From Chelatococcus sp. (GTDB taxonomy: Bacteria; Pseudomonadota; Alphaproteobacteria; Rhizobiales; Beijerinckiaceae), in the NCBI GenBank assembly GCA_003248805.1, contig QFQY01000029.1, forward strand, positions 41,032 through 105,031: a stretch of 64,000 bases of DNA, read 5' to 3'. The notes beneath the pieces were generated by a model, which was not told the origin of the DNA, made no database searches, and was given only the letters and a program-made list of their open reading frames with translations. Shown one piece after another: positions 17,663 to 26,010 of this stretch. The position numbers and the translations under genes are program-made. Positions within the stretch are counted from its first letter, which is position 1. Every line of letters starts with the position of its first letter.

Positions 17663-19117
17663 ATGACCACAAGCGCGCTCCACTGGTTCCGCGACGATCT
17701 GCGGCTCGCGGACAACCCCGCCCTCGCCGAGGCGGCCAAAGCCGACCGGGTGCTGTGCCTCTACGTTCTCGACGAGGGCCGTGACCGTCGCCCGCTCGGC
17801 GGGGCGGCCCGGTGGTGGCTCTCCCGCTCGCTCCTCGCGCTCGGGCAGGCCCTCGCGGCCAGGGGCGGCGAGCTCGTCCTGATGCGCGGCGATCCGGCCA
17901 GCCTGATACCCCGGCTGGCCCGGGAGGCGAAGCTCGACCTCGTGACCTGGAACCGGCGCTACGACGCCCCCTCCATCGCGCTCGACAAGGCGCTCAAGGA
18001 AACGCTAGGCGAGGTCGGCGCGACCGTCCACAGCTTCAACGGCCGGCTGCTCAACGAGCCGTGGCAGGTCACGACGCGGACGGGGGACCCGGTGAAGGTC
18101 TTCACGCCCTATTGGCGGGCCGCCCGCGAGCGCGGCGAACCGGGCCTGCCGCTGCCCGCTCCCGAGGCGCTGCGGCCCCTGCCCCTGCCGGACGCCGTGA
18201 AGGCCGAAACCGTCTCGCATGCGAGCCTCGCGCTCGAACCCGTCGCCCCGGACTGGGCCGGAGGCCTGCGGGACGCCTGGGCGCCGGGCGAGGCCGGCGC
18301 CCTCGACCGCCTCTCCGACTTCCTCGAGCGGGACCTGAAGGGTTACGCGGAGGGGCGCGACCGTCCCGACCGACCCTCGACCTCCCGGCTCTCGCCGCAT
18401 CTGCGCTTCGGCGAGATCGGTCCGAGGCAGATCTGGCATGCGGTGCGCCACGCGCAGGAGACCGGCCGGACGAAGGCGGGCGAGCGCGACATCGAGAAGT
18501 TTCTCGCCGAGCTCGGCTGGCGCGAATTCTCCTATCACCTGCTGTTCCACAATCCCGACCTCGCGACCGAGAACTACAATCGCCGCTTCGACGCCTTTCC
18601 CTGGCGGCCCGACGACGAGGCCCTGCGGCGCTGGCAGCGGGGGCTGACCGGCTACCCCATCGTCGACGCCGGCATGCGGGAGCTGTGGACGACGGGCTGG
18701 ATGCACAACCGTGTGCGGATGATCGCGGCCTCCTTCCTGATCAAGCACCTCCTGCAGGACTGGCGCATGGGAGAGGCCTGGTTCTGGGACACGCTGGTCG
18801 ATGCCGACCCGGCCAGCAACGCCGCGAGCTGGCAATGGGTCGCGGGGAGCGGTGCCGACGCCGCGCCCTATTTCCGCATCTTCAACCCGGTGACGCAGGG
18901 CGAAAAATTCGATCCGCAGGGCGGCTATGTCCGCCGCTGGCTGCCGGAACTGGCGGCGCTCGGCGACGACGAGATCCATCGGCCGTGGGAGGTCGGGACG
19001 GCACGGCTGCGCGAGGCCGGCATCCGCCTCGGCGAGACCTATCCCGAGCCGCTGATCGCGCTCGATTTCGGCCGCAGCCGGGCGCTCGATGCGCTCGCCC
19101 GGATCAAGCAGGATTGA
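17663..19117 (+). CDS. phrB: Deoxyribodipyrimidine photolyase
   Basis: Predicted 484-residue class I cyclobutane pyrimidine dimer photolyase, which repairs UV lesions using blue light. The N-terminal antenna domain starts LHWFRDDLRLADNPALAEAA. The C-terminal FAD domain shows TSRLSPHLRFGEIGPRQIW, FLAELGWREFSYHLLFH, TGYPIVDAGMRELWTTGWMHN and the Trp-rich DADPASNAASWQWVAGSGAD; the tryptophans there belong to the electron-transfer chain. Length fits the family. It stands alone after the transporter terminator. Confidence 0.95.
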   Translation: MTTSALHWFRDDLRLADNPALAEAAKADRVLCLYVLDEGRDRRPLGGAARWWLSRSLLALGQALAARGGELVLMRGDPASLIPRLAREAKLDLVTWNRRYDAPSIALDKALKETLGEVGATVHSFNGRLLNEPWQVTTRTGDPVKVFTPYWRAARERGEPGLPLPAPEALRPLPLPDAVKAETVSHASLALEPVAPDWAGGLRDAWAPGEAGALDRLSDFLERDLKGYAEGRDRPDRPSTSRLSPHLRFGEIGPRQIWHAVRHAQETGRTKAGERDIEKFLAELGWREFSYHLLFHNPDLATENYNRRFDAFPWRPDDEALRRWQRGLTGYPIVDAGMRELWTTGWMHNRVRMIAASFLIKHLLQDWRMGEAWFWDTLVDADPASNAASWQWVAGSGADAAPYFRIFNPVTQGEKFDPQGGYVRRWLPELAALGDDEIHRPWEVGTARLREAGIRLGETYPEPLIALDFGRSRALDALARIKQD

Positions 19118-19142
19118 GCCTGGCCCGCCCTGCGACCGGCCT

Positions 19143-19922
19143 TCACCGACCGGCGAAGCGGCCCAGCAGGGCGAAATAGAGCGGGTAGGGCAGCAGGCCG
19201 ATCAGCTTCGTCAGCCAGGCCAGCCGGCGCGGGAAGGCGATCACGAAGCCGGCGCGCTCGAAACCGTCGGCGATGCGGCGCGCCGCCTCCTCCGCCGGGA
19301 TGATGAACGGCATCGCGAAGGGCCTGTCCCGCGTCATCGGCGATTCGACGAAGCCCGGATTCACGACCTGGACCCGGATCCCGGCGCGCGCGGCCTCGAA
19401 ATGAAGCGACTCGCAGAGATAGATCGCCGCGGCCTTCGAGGCGCCGTAGGCGGTCCCGCCCGGCAGGCCGCGAGAGCCGGCGAGCGAGGCGTTGACCGCG
19501 ATCTGACCCCGGCCGCGCTGTCTCATGCGCTCGAGCGCCGGCGCCAGCGCCTTCGCGACGCCGAGCAGGTTCACGGCGAAGGTCTCCTCGAACGCCGGCA
19601 CGTCGATCGAATCGCCTCTGCCCCCGGTCGCCACTCCCGCATTGAGAAAGGCGAGGGCGATCGGCCCGTGCACGCTCTCGATGCCCTCGACCACCGACGT
19701 CATCGAGGCGGCATCCGTGACGTCGCCGACATGGGCGACGATCCTGCCCGGGAGCCCCTCGGCACGCCGCGCCAGCGCCTCGAGCAGATCGAGGCGGCGC
19801 GCGGTGACGGCGACCGTCCAGCCGCGCCGCGCCAGCTCCAGCGCCACGGCCTCGCCGATGCCCGAGCTCGCGCCGGTGACCCAGGCGGCGCCGTCCTGCG
19901 GCTTCATGCGCGGCAATGACAT
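19143..19922 (-). CDS. SDR-family short-chain oxidoreductase
   Basis: Predicted 259-residue Rossmann-fold NAD(P)-dependent oxidoreductase. The cofactor motif TGASSGIG is at residues 16-23, the NAG motif at about 94-96, and the catalytic Ser146, Tyr159 and Lys163 fit the classical tetrad with Asn118. The C-terminal stretch (LAWLTKLIGLLPYPLYFALLG) is hydrophobic and may associate with the membrane. The substrate is unknown. A start at 19907 (MKPQDG) is equally possible. It is convergent with phrB. Confidence 0.88.
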   Translation of the reverse strand: MSLPRMKPQDGAAWVTGASSGIGEAVALELARRGWTVAVTARRLDLLEALARRAEGLPGRIVAHVGDVTDAASMTSVVEGIESVHGPIALAFLNAGVATGGRGDSIDVPAFEETFAVNLLGVAKALAPALERMRQRGRGQIAVNASLAGSRGLPGGTAYGASKAAAIYLCESLHFEAARAGIRVQVVNPGFVESPMTRDRPFAMPFIIPAEEAARRIADGFERAGFVIAFPRRLAWLTKLIGLLPYPLYFALLGRFAGR

Positions 19923-20108
19923 TCCGTGCTCCCGGCCCTCATCGGCCGGCCCCCGAAAGCGCCGCCCTTCCGTCCTCTACGCCGCGCGGCCCCCGGGGGA
20001 AAGGGCGCAGTCCCGTCCCGCGACGCGACGGGTGGCGCGGGCGCCGCGATCGGTGCATTCTCCGCGGCCGCCGCGAAGGCGGTTTCCACGATCACAAGAC
20101 GACGGGCC

Positions 20109-20825
20109 ATGCCGACCGAACTGCTCTTCCGCCAGGACGCCTACCTGACCGAACATCCCGCCTCCGTCGTCGAGATCAACGAGCGCGGCGGCATCGTTCT
20201 CGACCGGACGGCATTCTACGCCACCGGCGGCGGCCAGCCGGGCGATGCGGGGCTCCTGAGGCGCGCGGACGGCAGCGAGATCGCCATCGCCACCACGGTC
20301 TACGATCCCGCCGACAGGAGCCGCGTCGTCCATGTCCCGGCCGAGGGGCAGCCGTTGCCGGCACCGGGCGAGGCCGTGACGGCGGTGCTCGACTGGGAGC
20401 GCCGGCTGAAGCGCATGCGCATCCACACCGCGCTGCATCTGCTCAGCGTCGCCCTGCCCTATCCCGTGACCGGCGGCTCCATCGGCGACGGCGACGGCCG
20501 GCTCGATTTCGACATCCCCGAGGGCGGGCTCGACAAGGAGAAGGTCGCCGAGGACGTCAACGCGCTGATCGCCCGCCATGCCGAGGTGACCGAGCGCTGG
20601 ATCACCGACGCGGAACTCGACGCCAATCCCGGACTGGTGAAGACGATGTCGGTGAAGCCGCCGCGCGGCTCGGGCCGGGTCCGTCTCGTCGCGATCGGCG
20701 ACATCGACCTCCAGCCCTGCGGCGGCACCCATGTCCGCAACACCGCCGAGATCGGCCCCATCGCCGTCACCGACATCGAGAAGAAGGGCAAGCAGAACCG
20801 GCGCGTGCGCATCGCCCTCGCCTGA
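20109..20825 (+). CDS. AlaX-type trans-editing alanyl-tRNA hydrolase
   Basis: Predicted 238-residue free-standing homologue of the AlaRS editing domain, medium AlaX class. It deacylates tRNA-Ala mischarged with Ser or Gly. The glycine-rich AFYATGGGQPGD precedes the zinc ligands His106 and His110 (RIHTALH) and Cys204 and His208 (CGGTH), the canonical HxxxH...CxxxH set. It opens a closely spaced run with a sulfurtransferase, a His-rich cupin and an ABA-sandwich protein. Confidence 0.9.
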   Translation: MPTELLFRQDAYLTEHPASVVEINERGGIVLDRTAFYATGGGQPGDAGLLRRADGSEIAIATTVYDPADRSRVVHVPAEGQPLPAPGEAVTAVLDWERRLKRMRIHTALHLLSVALPYPVTGGSIGDGDGRLDFDIPEGGLDKEKVAEDVNALIARHAEVTERWITDAELDANPGLVKTMSVKPPRGSGRVRLVAIGDIDLQPCGGTHVRNTAEIGPIAVTDIEKKGKQNRRVRIALA

Positions 20826-20892
20826 CGCCCCGCCCCGACCGCATCAGACTTCCCCGCGCCCCGCGCGGCCCGCTCGCAAGGACCCGCCGACC

Positions 20893-21750
20893 ATGGCCCA
20901 AGACGACATCTTCGTATCGACCGACTGGCTGGCCGAGCGCCTCGACGCGCCCGACCTCGTGATCGTCGACGGCTCCTGGTACCTGCCCGCGCACAAGCGC
21001 GACGCCAAGGCCGAGTATGCCGCGCGCCGGATTCCCGGCGCGGTGTATTTCGACATCGACGCCGTCAGCGACCGTTCCGTCGACCTGCCCCACATGCTGC
21101 CGCGGCCGGAGGCCTTCGCCGCCGCCGTCAGCGCGCTCGGCATCGGCGACGGCATGCGCATCGTCGTCTATGACGGGCTCGGCCTGTTCTCGGCCCCGCG
21201 CGTGCGCTGGACTTTCAAGGTCTTCGGCGCGCGGGACGTGGTGATCCTCGAAGGCGGGTTTCCGAAATGGCAGGCAGAGGGCCGCCCCGTCGACGACGCG
21301 CCGCCGGCCCCGCGCGCGGCGCGCAGCTTCACCGCAAGGCTCGACCATTCCGCCGTCGCCGACGCGACCGATGTCGAACGGGCGCTGGCGGGCGATACGG
21401 CGCAGGTGGTCGATGCGCGGCCGGCGGCCCGCTTCCGGGGCGAGGAAGCCGAGCCCCGGCAGGGCGTCCGCTCCGGACACATGCCGGGCGCGCTCAACAT
21501 GCCGGCCTCGGACCTCGTCGCGAACGGCCGGCTGAAAGCGCCGGACGAGATCGCCGCGGCCTTCGCCTCGGCGGGCGTCGACCTCGACCGGCCGATGATC
21601 ACGAGCTGCGGCTCGGGCGTCACGGCCGCGATCCTGTCCACGGCTCTCGAGACGATCGGCAAGCCCGCCCGCGCCCTCTATGACGGCTCATGGACCGAAT
21701 GGGGCGGCAGCGACAGGCCGCTCGCCACCGGCCCCGCGAAGAAGGATTGA
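20893..21750 (+). CDS. sseA: 3-mercaptopyruvate sulfurtransferase (rhodanese type)
   Basis: Predicted 285-residue protein with two rhodanese domains. The N-terminal domain is structural (FVSTDWLAERLDAPDLVIVDGSW, ARRIPGAVYFDIDAVSD), and the C-terminal domain carries the persulfide-forming Cys239 in CGSGVTA. The CG(S/T)G(V/I)TA loop points to mercaptopyruvate rather than thiosulfate as substrate. It starts 67 nt after the AlaX gene and only 3 nt before the cupin gene, so co-transcription is likely. A link to cysteine catabolism is inferred. Confidence 0.92.
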   Translation: MAQDDIFVSTDWLAERLDAPDLVIVDGSWYLPAHKRDAKAEYAARRIPGAVYFDIDAVSDRSVDLPHMLPRPEAFAAAVSALGIGDGMRIVVYDGLGLFSAPRVRWTFKVFGARDVVILEGGFPKWQAEGRPVDDAPPAPRAARSFTARLDHSAVADATDVERALAGDTAQVVDARPAARFRGEEAEPRQGVRSGHMPGALNMPASDLVANGRLKAPDEIAAAFASAGVDLDRPMITSCGSGVTAAILSTALETIGKPARALYDGSWTEWGGSDRPLATGPAKKD

Positions 21751-21753
21751 GCG

Positions 21754-22290
21754 ATGAGCGGGCACGACCACGACCATCACGACCACGATCATCACGGGCA
21801 CGATCACGGCCACGACCATCCCGCCGGCGAGCCGCGCTGGAAGCATGACGGCGTGCGCGTCATCCCCGGAGACAGGCTCGACTCCAACACCGCGCAGACG
21901 CCGGGCATGTTCCGGCAGGCGGCGATCAACCATGCCCGCGTCGGCGCGCAGAAGATCTGGGCCGGCACGGTCTCGATCCAGCCCAATGCCAAGACCGGGG
22001 TGCACCACCACGGCGAACTCGAAAGCGTGATCTACGTCGTCAGCGGCCGGGCCCGGCTGCGCTGGGGCGACAGGCTGGAGTTCGTCGCCGAGGCCGGCCC
22101 CGGCGACTTCATCTACGTGCCGCCCTTCGTCCCCCATCAGGAGATCAACGCCAAGCCCGACGAGCCGCTGCAATGCGTGCTCGTGCGGTCCGACAACGAG
22201 GCGGTGGTGGTCAACATCACCGATGTCGACCCGGTCGAGAAGCCCGAGGAGGTCTACTGGGTCGATCCGATCCACGCTAAACCCGACTGA
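21754..22290 (+). CDS. Cupin protein with a histidine-rich N-terminal tail
   Basis: Predicted 178-residue single-domain cupin. Residues 4-22 contain 11 histidines alternating with Asp and Gly, a likely Zn, Ni or Cu binding tail. The cupin core shows the metal motif GVHHHGELESVIYVVSGRARLRWGD split over two strands, and GDFIYVPPFVPHQ with the second His. The reaction is unknown. It follows sseA after 3 nt, which suggests a metal-dependent thiol or sulfur role (inference); cysteine dioxygenase-like chemistry is one possibility, but the sequence does not establish it. Confidence 0.8.
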   Translation: MSGHDHDHHDHDHHGHDHGHDHPAGEPRWKHDGVRVIPGDRLDSNTAQTPGMFRQAAINHARVGAQKIWAGTVSIQPNAKTGVHHHGELESVIYVVSGRARLRWGDRLEFVAEAGPGDFIYVPPFVPHQEINAKPDEPLQCVLVRSDNEAVVVNITDVDPVEKPEEVYWVDPIHAKPD

Positions 22291-22315
22291 CCCCGCCGGA
22301 AGGGATCCGAACAGC

Positions 22316-22720
22316 ATGAACGACCGCGAAAGCCTCCTCTCGCTGGCGGAGCGCTGCGAAAGCTCGCAGCGGCCCGACCGGGCGCTGGACGCGGATATCT
22401 ACGAGGCGCTCGGCTTCACCGTGAGGCGCAAGCCGGCCCATCTCGTCGGCCGCGGCACTCCGGCCGGCGGCATCTACCAGCGCGGCAATCTCTGGAAGAC
22501 GCTGGGCTCGGTCAGCGCCGATATCGACGTCGCGGTCGGCCTGCTGCGGGAGAAGGCCCCGGACTGGAGCTGGAGCCTGCAATGCATGGTCGGCGAGAAC
22601 AGCGCCGCCTTCCAGGCCCTCGTCGCCGACTGCTCCGGCAACGGCATGGCGGGCTCGCTCGCGCTCTGCGCCGCGATGCTGCGCGCCTTCGCCGCGCGTG
22701 GCCGCTCGTCGGACGCCTGA
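22316..22720 (+). CDS. Phage-type ABA-sandwich domain protein
   Basis: Predicted 134-residue protein. The opening LAERCESSQRPDRALDADIYEALG resembles the start of small phage-associated ABA-sandwich proteins, and its C-terminal helix (MAGSLALCAAMLRAFAARG) matches the AAxALCAAALRA ending of that group. No phage genes surround it; it is 25 nt after the cupin gene in the same direction. It may be a domesticated phage gene. The family call is from memory of the pattern and is moderate. Confidence 0.6.
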   Translation: MNDRESLLSLAERCESSQRPDRALDADIYEALGFTVRRKPAHLVGRGTPAGGIYQRGNLWKTLGSVSADIDVAVGLLREKAPDWSWSLQCMVGENSAAFQALVADCSGNGMAGSLALCAAMLRAFAARGRSSDA

Positions 22721-22834
22721 ACGCCCGCGCCGCTCACGGACAATTGACCGAGGGACCTCCACGAGCCGTTGAACGGCACAGGGTCCCCGCTAGGGTCTGG
22801 GCGGGCTCGTTTCCGAGTTCAGGGAGAGACATGA

Positions 22835-23818
22835 ATGACTGAAATCCAGCCGTCGCGCCGCCTCCTGCTCGCAGGCGCCGGGGCCCTCGCTGCCGGTTCG
22901 ACACTCAATCTCGCCGGCCTCCTGCCGGCTCATGCACAAGGAGTTGCCGTGAACCAGGCTCCCGGCTTTTATCGCTACAAGATCGGCGACATCACGCTGA
23001 CCGCCATCAATGACGGCTTCGCCCGCCGGCCGCTGGAAGGCTTCGTCCGCAACGCGGAGCTGGCCGACGTCAAGAAGGCGATGGAGCAGGCCTTCCTGCC
23101 CCAGGACGCGCTCAACATCACCTTCACCACGCTCGCCATCCAGAATGGCGGCAAGCTGACCCTGATCGACACCGGAAACGGCGATTCCGGCGCCCCGACA
23201 TCCGGCGCCTGGATGGCGAATTTCAAGGCCGCGGGCTTCGACCCGAAGGACGTCTCCACCGTCGTGTTCAGCCATTTCCACGGCGACCACATCAACGGCT
23301 TCCGGCTCAAGGACGGCACGGCCGCCTTCCCGAACGCGGAGGTGATGGTGCCGGCGGCCGAATGGGCGTTCTGGATGGACGATGCCAAGGCCAGCGCCGC
23401 GCCCGAGGCCATGAAGGGCGCCTTCGCCGGCGTACGCCGGGTGTTCGCGCCGATCGCCAAGGATGTGAAGCAGTTCGAGCCGGGCAAGGAAATCGTTCCG
23501 GGGCTGACGCCGTTCGCCGCCCCCGGCCACACCCCGGGCCACACGGTCTTCGCGCTGGCCTCCGGCGGGAAGAGCCTGATGATCATGTCCGACACCACCA
23601 ACCACCCGGCGCTGTTCGTGCGCAATCCGGACTGGTCGGCGATCTTCGACATGGACGGTCCGCAGGCGGCCGCGACGCGGCGCAAGCTGCTCGACCAGGT
23701 TTCGGCCGACCGGATGCAGGTCGCGTTCTACCACGCGCCCTTCCCCGCCACCGGCCACATCGCCAAGGCCGGCAACGGCTTCGAGCTCGTGCCCGTGCAG
23801 TGGAGCACCGCGATCTGA
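22835..23818 (+). CDS. Tat-exported metallo-beta-lactamase-fold hydrolase
   Basis: Predicted 327-residue MBL-fold protein. The N-terminus has a twin-arginine signal (PSRRLLLAGAGALAAG, cleavage after AHA), so it is probably exported folded. Zinc ligands are visible in FSHFHGDHINGF (HxHxDH) and APGHTPGHT, with a late His in FYHAPFPATGH. The sequence resembles quorum-quenching lactonase/phosphotriesterase-like MBL proteins, but the substrate cannot be assigned. It precedes nadK with no evident functional link. Confidence 0.85.
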   Translation: MTEIQPSRRLLLAGAGALAAGSTLNLAGLLPAHAQGVAVNQAPGFYRYKIGDITLTAINDGFARRPLEGFVRNAELADVKKAMEQAFLPQDALNITFTTLAIQNGGKLTLIDTGNGDSGAPTSGAWMANFKAAGFDPKDVSTVVFSHFHGDHINGFRLKDGTAAFPNAEVMVPAAEWAFWMDDAKASAAPEAMKGAFAGVRRVFAPIAKDVKQFEPGKEIVPGLTPFAAPGHTPGHTVFALASGGKSLMIMSDTTNHPALFVRNPDWSAIFDMDGPQAAATRRKLLDQVSADRMQVAFYHAPFPATGHIAKAGNGFELVPVQWSTAI

Positions 23819-23960
23819 GGCCATTCCGGACGGGCGAGACCGATGCGGCCCCGCCCGCTTCCGCATGACGACAGGGCGCCTGCGCGTCCCATGGCCTCGC
23901 GGCCGCGCGCGGGACCGTGCTAGACAGCGCTCCCCGCACAGCCTGCCGTCAGGATCCGCG

Positions 23961-24734
23961 ATGACCGAGCGCTTCGCCGCCATCTCCTTCGTCGCCAGCG
24001 AGACGCCGGAAGCCCAGGCGGCTCTCGACAAGCTCGTCGACCGCTACGGCAATGCCGACCCGACCTCGGCCGATGTCGTGGTCGCACTGGGCGGCGACGG
24101 GCTGATGCTGCAGACGCTGCATCGGTTCCTCGGCTCCGGAAAGCCGATCTACGGGATGAATCGCGGGTCCGTCGGCTTCCTGATGAACGAGTTCAGGGAG
24201 CGGGGCCTGAGGAAGCGGCTGGAGGCGGCCCAACGCTCGGTCGTGCATCCTCTCGCCATGTCGGCGGTGGATCGCAGCGGAACCGAGTTTCACGCCCGGG
24301 CGATCAACGAGGTCTCGTTGTTTCGCCGCTCCTATCAGGCGGCGAAGCTGAGGGTCTCGATCGACGGTCACGAGCGGCTCGCGGAGCTCGTCGCGGACGG
24401 CGTCCTGCTCGCGACGCCGGCGGGGTCCACCGCCTATAACCTCTCCGCCAACGGCCCGATCCTGCCGCTCGACGCGCCACTGCTGGCGCTGACGCCGATC
24501 TCGGCCTTCCGGCCGAGGCGCTGGCGCGGGGCGCTGCTGCCCGACCACGCCAAGGTCACCCTCGAGGTTCTGGAGCCCGAGAAGCGCCCGGTCAGCGCCG
24601 TGGCCGACCACACGCAGATCGACGACGTGCTCTCCGTGGAGATCGTGATCGACCGCGGCGTCGACCTGGTGATGCTGCACGACCCCGGCCACAGCCTCGA
24701 CGAGCGCATCCTGCGCGAGCAGTTCGGCTATTGA
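23961..24734 (+). CDS. nadK: NAD kinase
   Basis: Predicted 256-residue ATP-NAD kinase that makes NADP in the cytoplasm. GGDGLMLQTLHRF is the GGDG catalytic motif; YGMNRGSVGFLMNEF and ADGVLLATPAGSTAYNLSANGPIL form the NAD and phosphate sites. Length and N-terminal shortness fit the alphaproteobacterial type. The ATG at 23961 lies in front of the conserved beta strand; an upstream in-frame start adds only an Arg-rich stretch. Confidence 0.95.
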   Translation: MTERFAAISFVASETPEAQAALDKLVDRYGNADPTSADVVVALGGDGLMLQTLHRFLGSGKPIYGMNRGSVGFLMNEFRERGLRKRLEAAQRSVVHPLAMSAVDRSGTEFHARAINEVSLFRRSYQAAKLRVSIDGHERLAELVADGVLLATPAGSTAYNLSANGPILPLDAPLLALTPISAFRPRRWRGALLPDHAKVTLEVLEPEKRPVSAVADHTQIDDVLSVEIVIDRGVDLVMLHDPGHSLDERILREQFGY

Positions 24735-24795
24735 GACCGCGCGCGAACGGCTTCGCGTAACCTCTCAAGAAGCGGCCATAAGATCCTGGTTCCGA

Positions 24796-26010
24796 TCAGG
24801 CCGCGCTTCGCAGATCGCCGATCTCGAGCTCGACCAGCAGGGCCGGGTCGGCCTCGACGATCAGGGCGAGCGCCGCGTCGTCGGCCAGCGAATCCGCCAT
24901 GGCCCGGGCCTCCTCGCGCGCCGCCTCCGCATCGAGCCGCCGCAGCAGCGCCATGAGCGCCGAGGCCTCGGGCCCTTCCAGCGGATCGCAGGCGATCAGC
25001 ACCTCCCGCAGCAGGGCGCGGTCGATGCCGCGGCCGTTGCCGCCCGCATCGAAACCGCGCGCGTTCAGGGCCAGGATCGACGCCGTGAACGCCGGCTGCA
25101 GCGTGAGCGGCAGGCCGGCCTTGCGATAGAGCGCGGAGAGTCCGGCACCCCGTCGGTCGCGCAGCAGGGCGGCCACGCGCTCGGCCGGCAGATCGGAGAG
25201 CGTGACGAAGGCCGCCTCGGCCAGCGCCGGCTCGCCGCTGAGCAGGGAACGCAGGATGAGTCCGGGGGTGAGCCGCCCCGTCGCGCGCAGCACCTCGACG
25301 ATCGCGGGCGCATCGCTGGCCTCGCCGCCGGCGGCGAGCGCGACGGCGACCCGCTCCGTCGCCTCCCGGGTAAGCCGGGCGCTGCGCTCGGGCGTGAGCC
25401 AGCCGCAGCCCGTGACGAAGCTCGCCAGCGCATCGGAGACCTTCGCGGCGATGACCTGCCGCAAGCGCGCCGGCAGATCGGGGCGCGCGAGAAGCGCCTC
25501 CCGGAGGGCACCGCAATCGCCCGAGCGCTCGACCATGCGCTCCAGCGAGAATTCGGGAATCTCGGCCTGGCGGTTTCCCGCGAGCGCGACCAGCGCCTCC
25601 TCGCCGCCGACCTCGGCCAGCGCGGCACAGACGCTCGCCGGCACACGGCGACGGGTGGCGATGGCGCGCTGGGCGAGCGCGTCGCCCACGGCGGCCGCGT
25701 CGACGAGATCGGCCTCGGTGAGGACCGGCGAATGGGCCAGCACGAGAGCCGCGATATCGCTCTGCTCGCCCACGAAGCCGAGGATGAGGTTGCGCGGCGC
25801 GAGCGGCGACGGCGCCATCTCCTCCGCGATGGCGCGGCGGACGCGCGGCGACGGATCGTCGATGAGCGCAATCAGCGCGGTCTCGGCCTCGCGACGCTCC
25901 TCCTCGGACAGGCGGGAGCGGAGATAGGCACCCGCCAGCGCCGCCGCGCCGGCCGCCCTGGCTTCGGCGTTGGCGGTGCGGGCCCAGAGCAGGAAACGGC
26001 GAACGATCAT
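24796..26010 (-). CDS. DUF2336 domain protein
   Basis: Predicted 404-residue alpha-helical, HEAT-like repeat protein of the DUF2336 family, common in Hyphomicrobiales and without a known reaction. Repeats such as DPSPRVRRAIAEEMAPSPLA, VLAHSPVLTEADLV and ARLRQVIAAKVSDALA support a solenoid. It overlaps the upstream transglycosylase gene by 4 nt (ATGA), so the two are translated together; a scaffold role next to a cell-wall enzyme is an inference. Confidence 0.85.
   Translation of the reverse strand: MIVRRFLLWARTANAEARAAGAAALAGAYLRSRLSEEERREAETALIALIDDPSPRVRRAIAEEMAPSPLAPRNLILGFVGEQSDIAALVLAHSPVLTEADLVDAAAVGDALAQRAIATRRRVPASVCAALAEVGGEEALVALAGNRQAEIPEFSLERMVERSGDCGALREALLARPDLPARLRQVIAAKVSDALASFVTGCGWLTPERSARLTREATERVAVALAAGGEASDAPAIVEVLRATGRLTPGLILRSLLSGEPALAEAAFVTLSDLPAERVAALLRDRRGAGLSALYRKAGLPLTLQPAFTASILALNARGFDAGGNGRGIDRALLREVLIACDPLEGPEASALMALLRRLDAEAAREEARAMADSLADDAALALIVEADPALLVELEIGDLRSAA

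Noticed and set aside
22790..24031. Minus-strand open frame of about 413 codons
   Set aside because: Opposite the MBL-fold gene and the 5' end of nadK; no recognisable domain.
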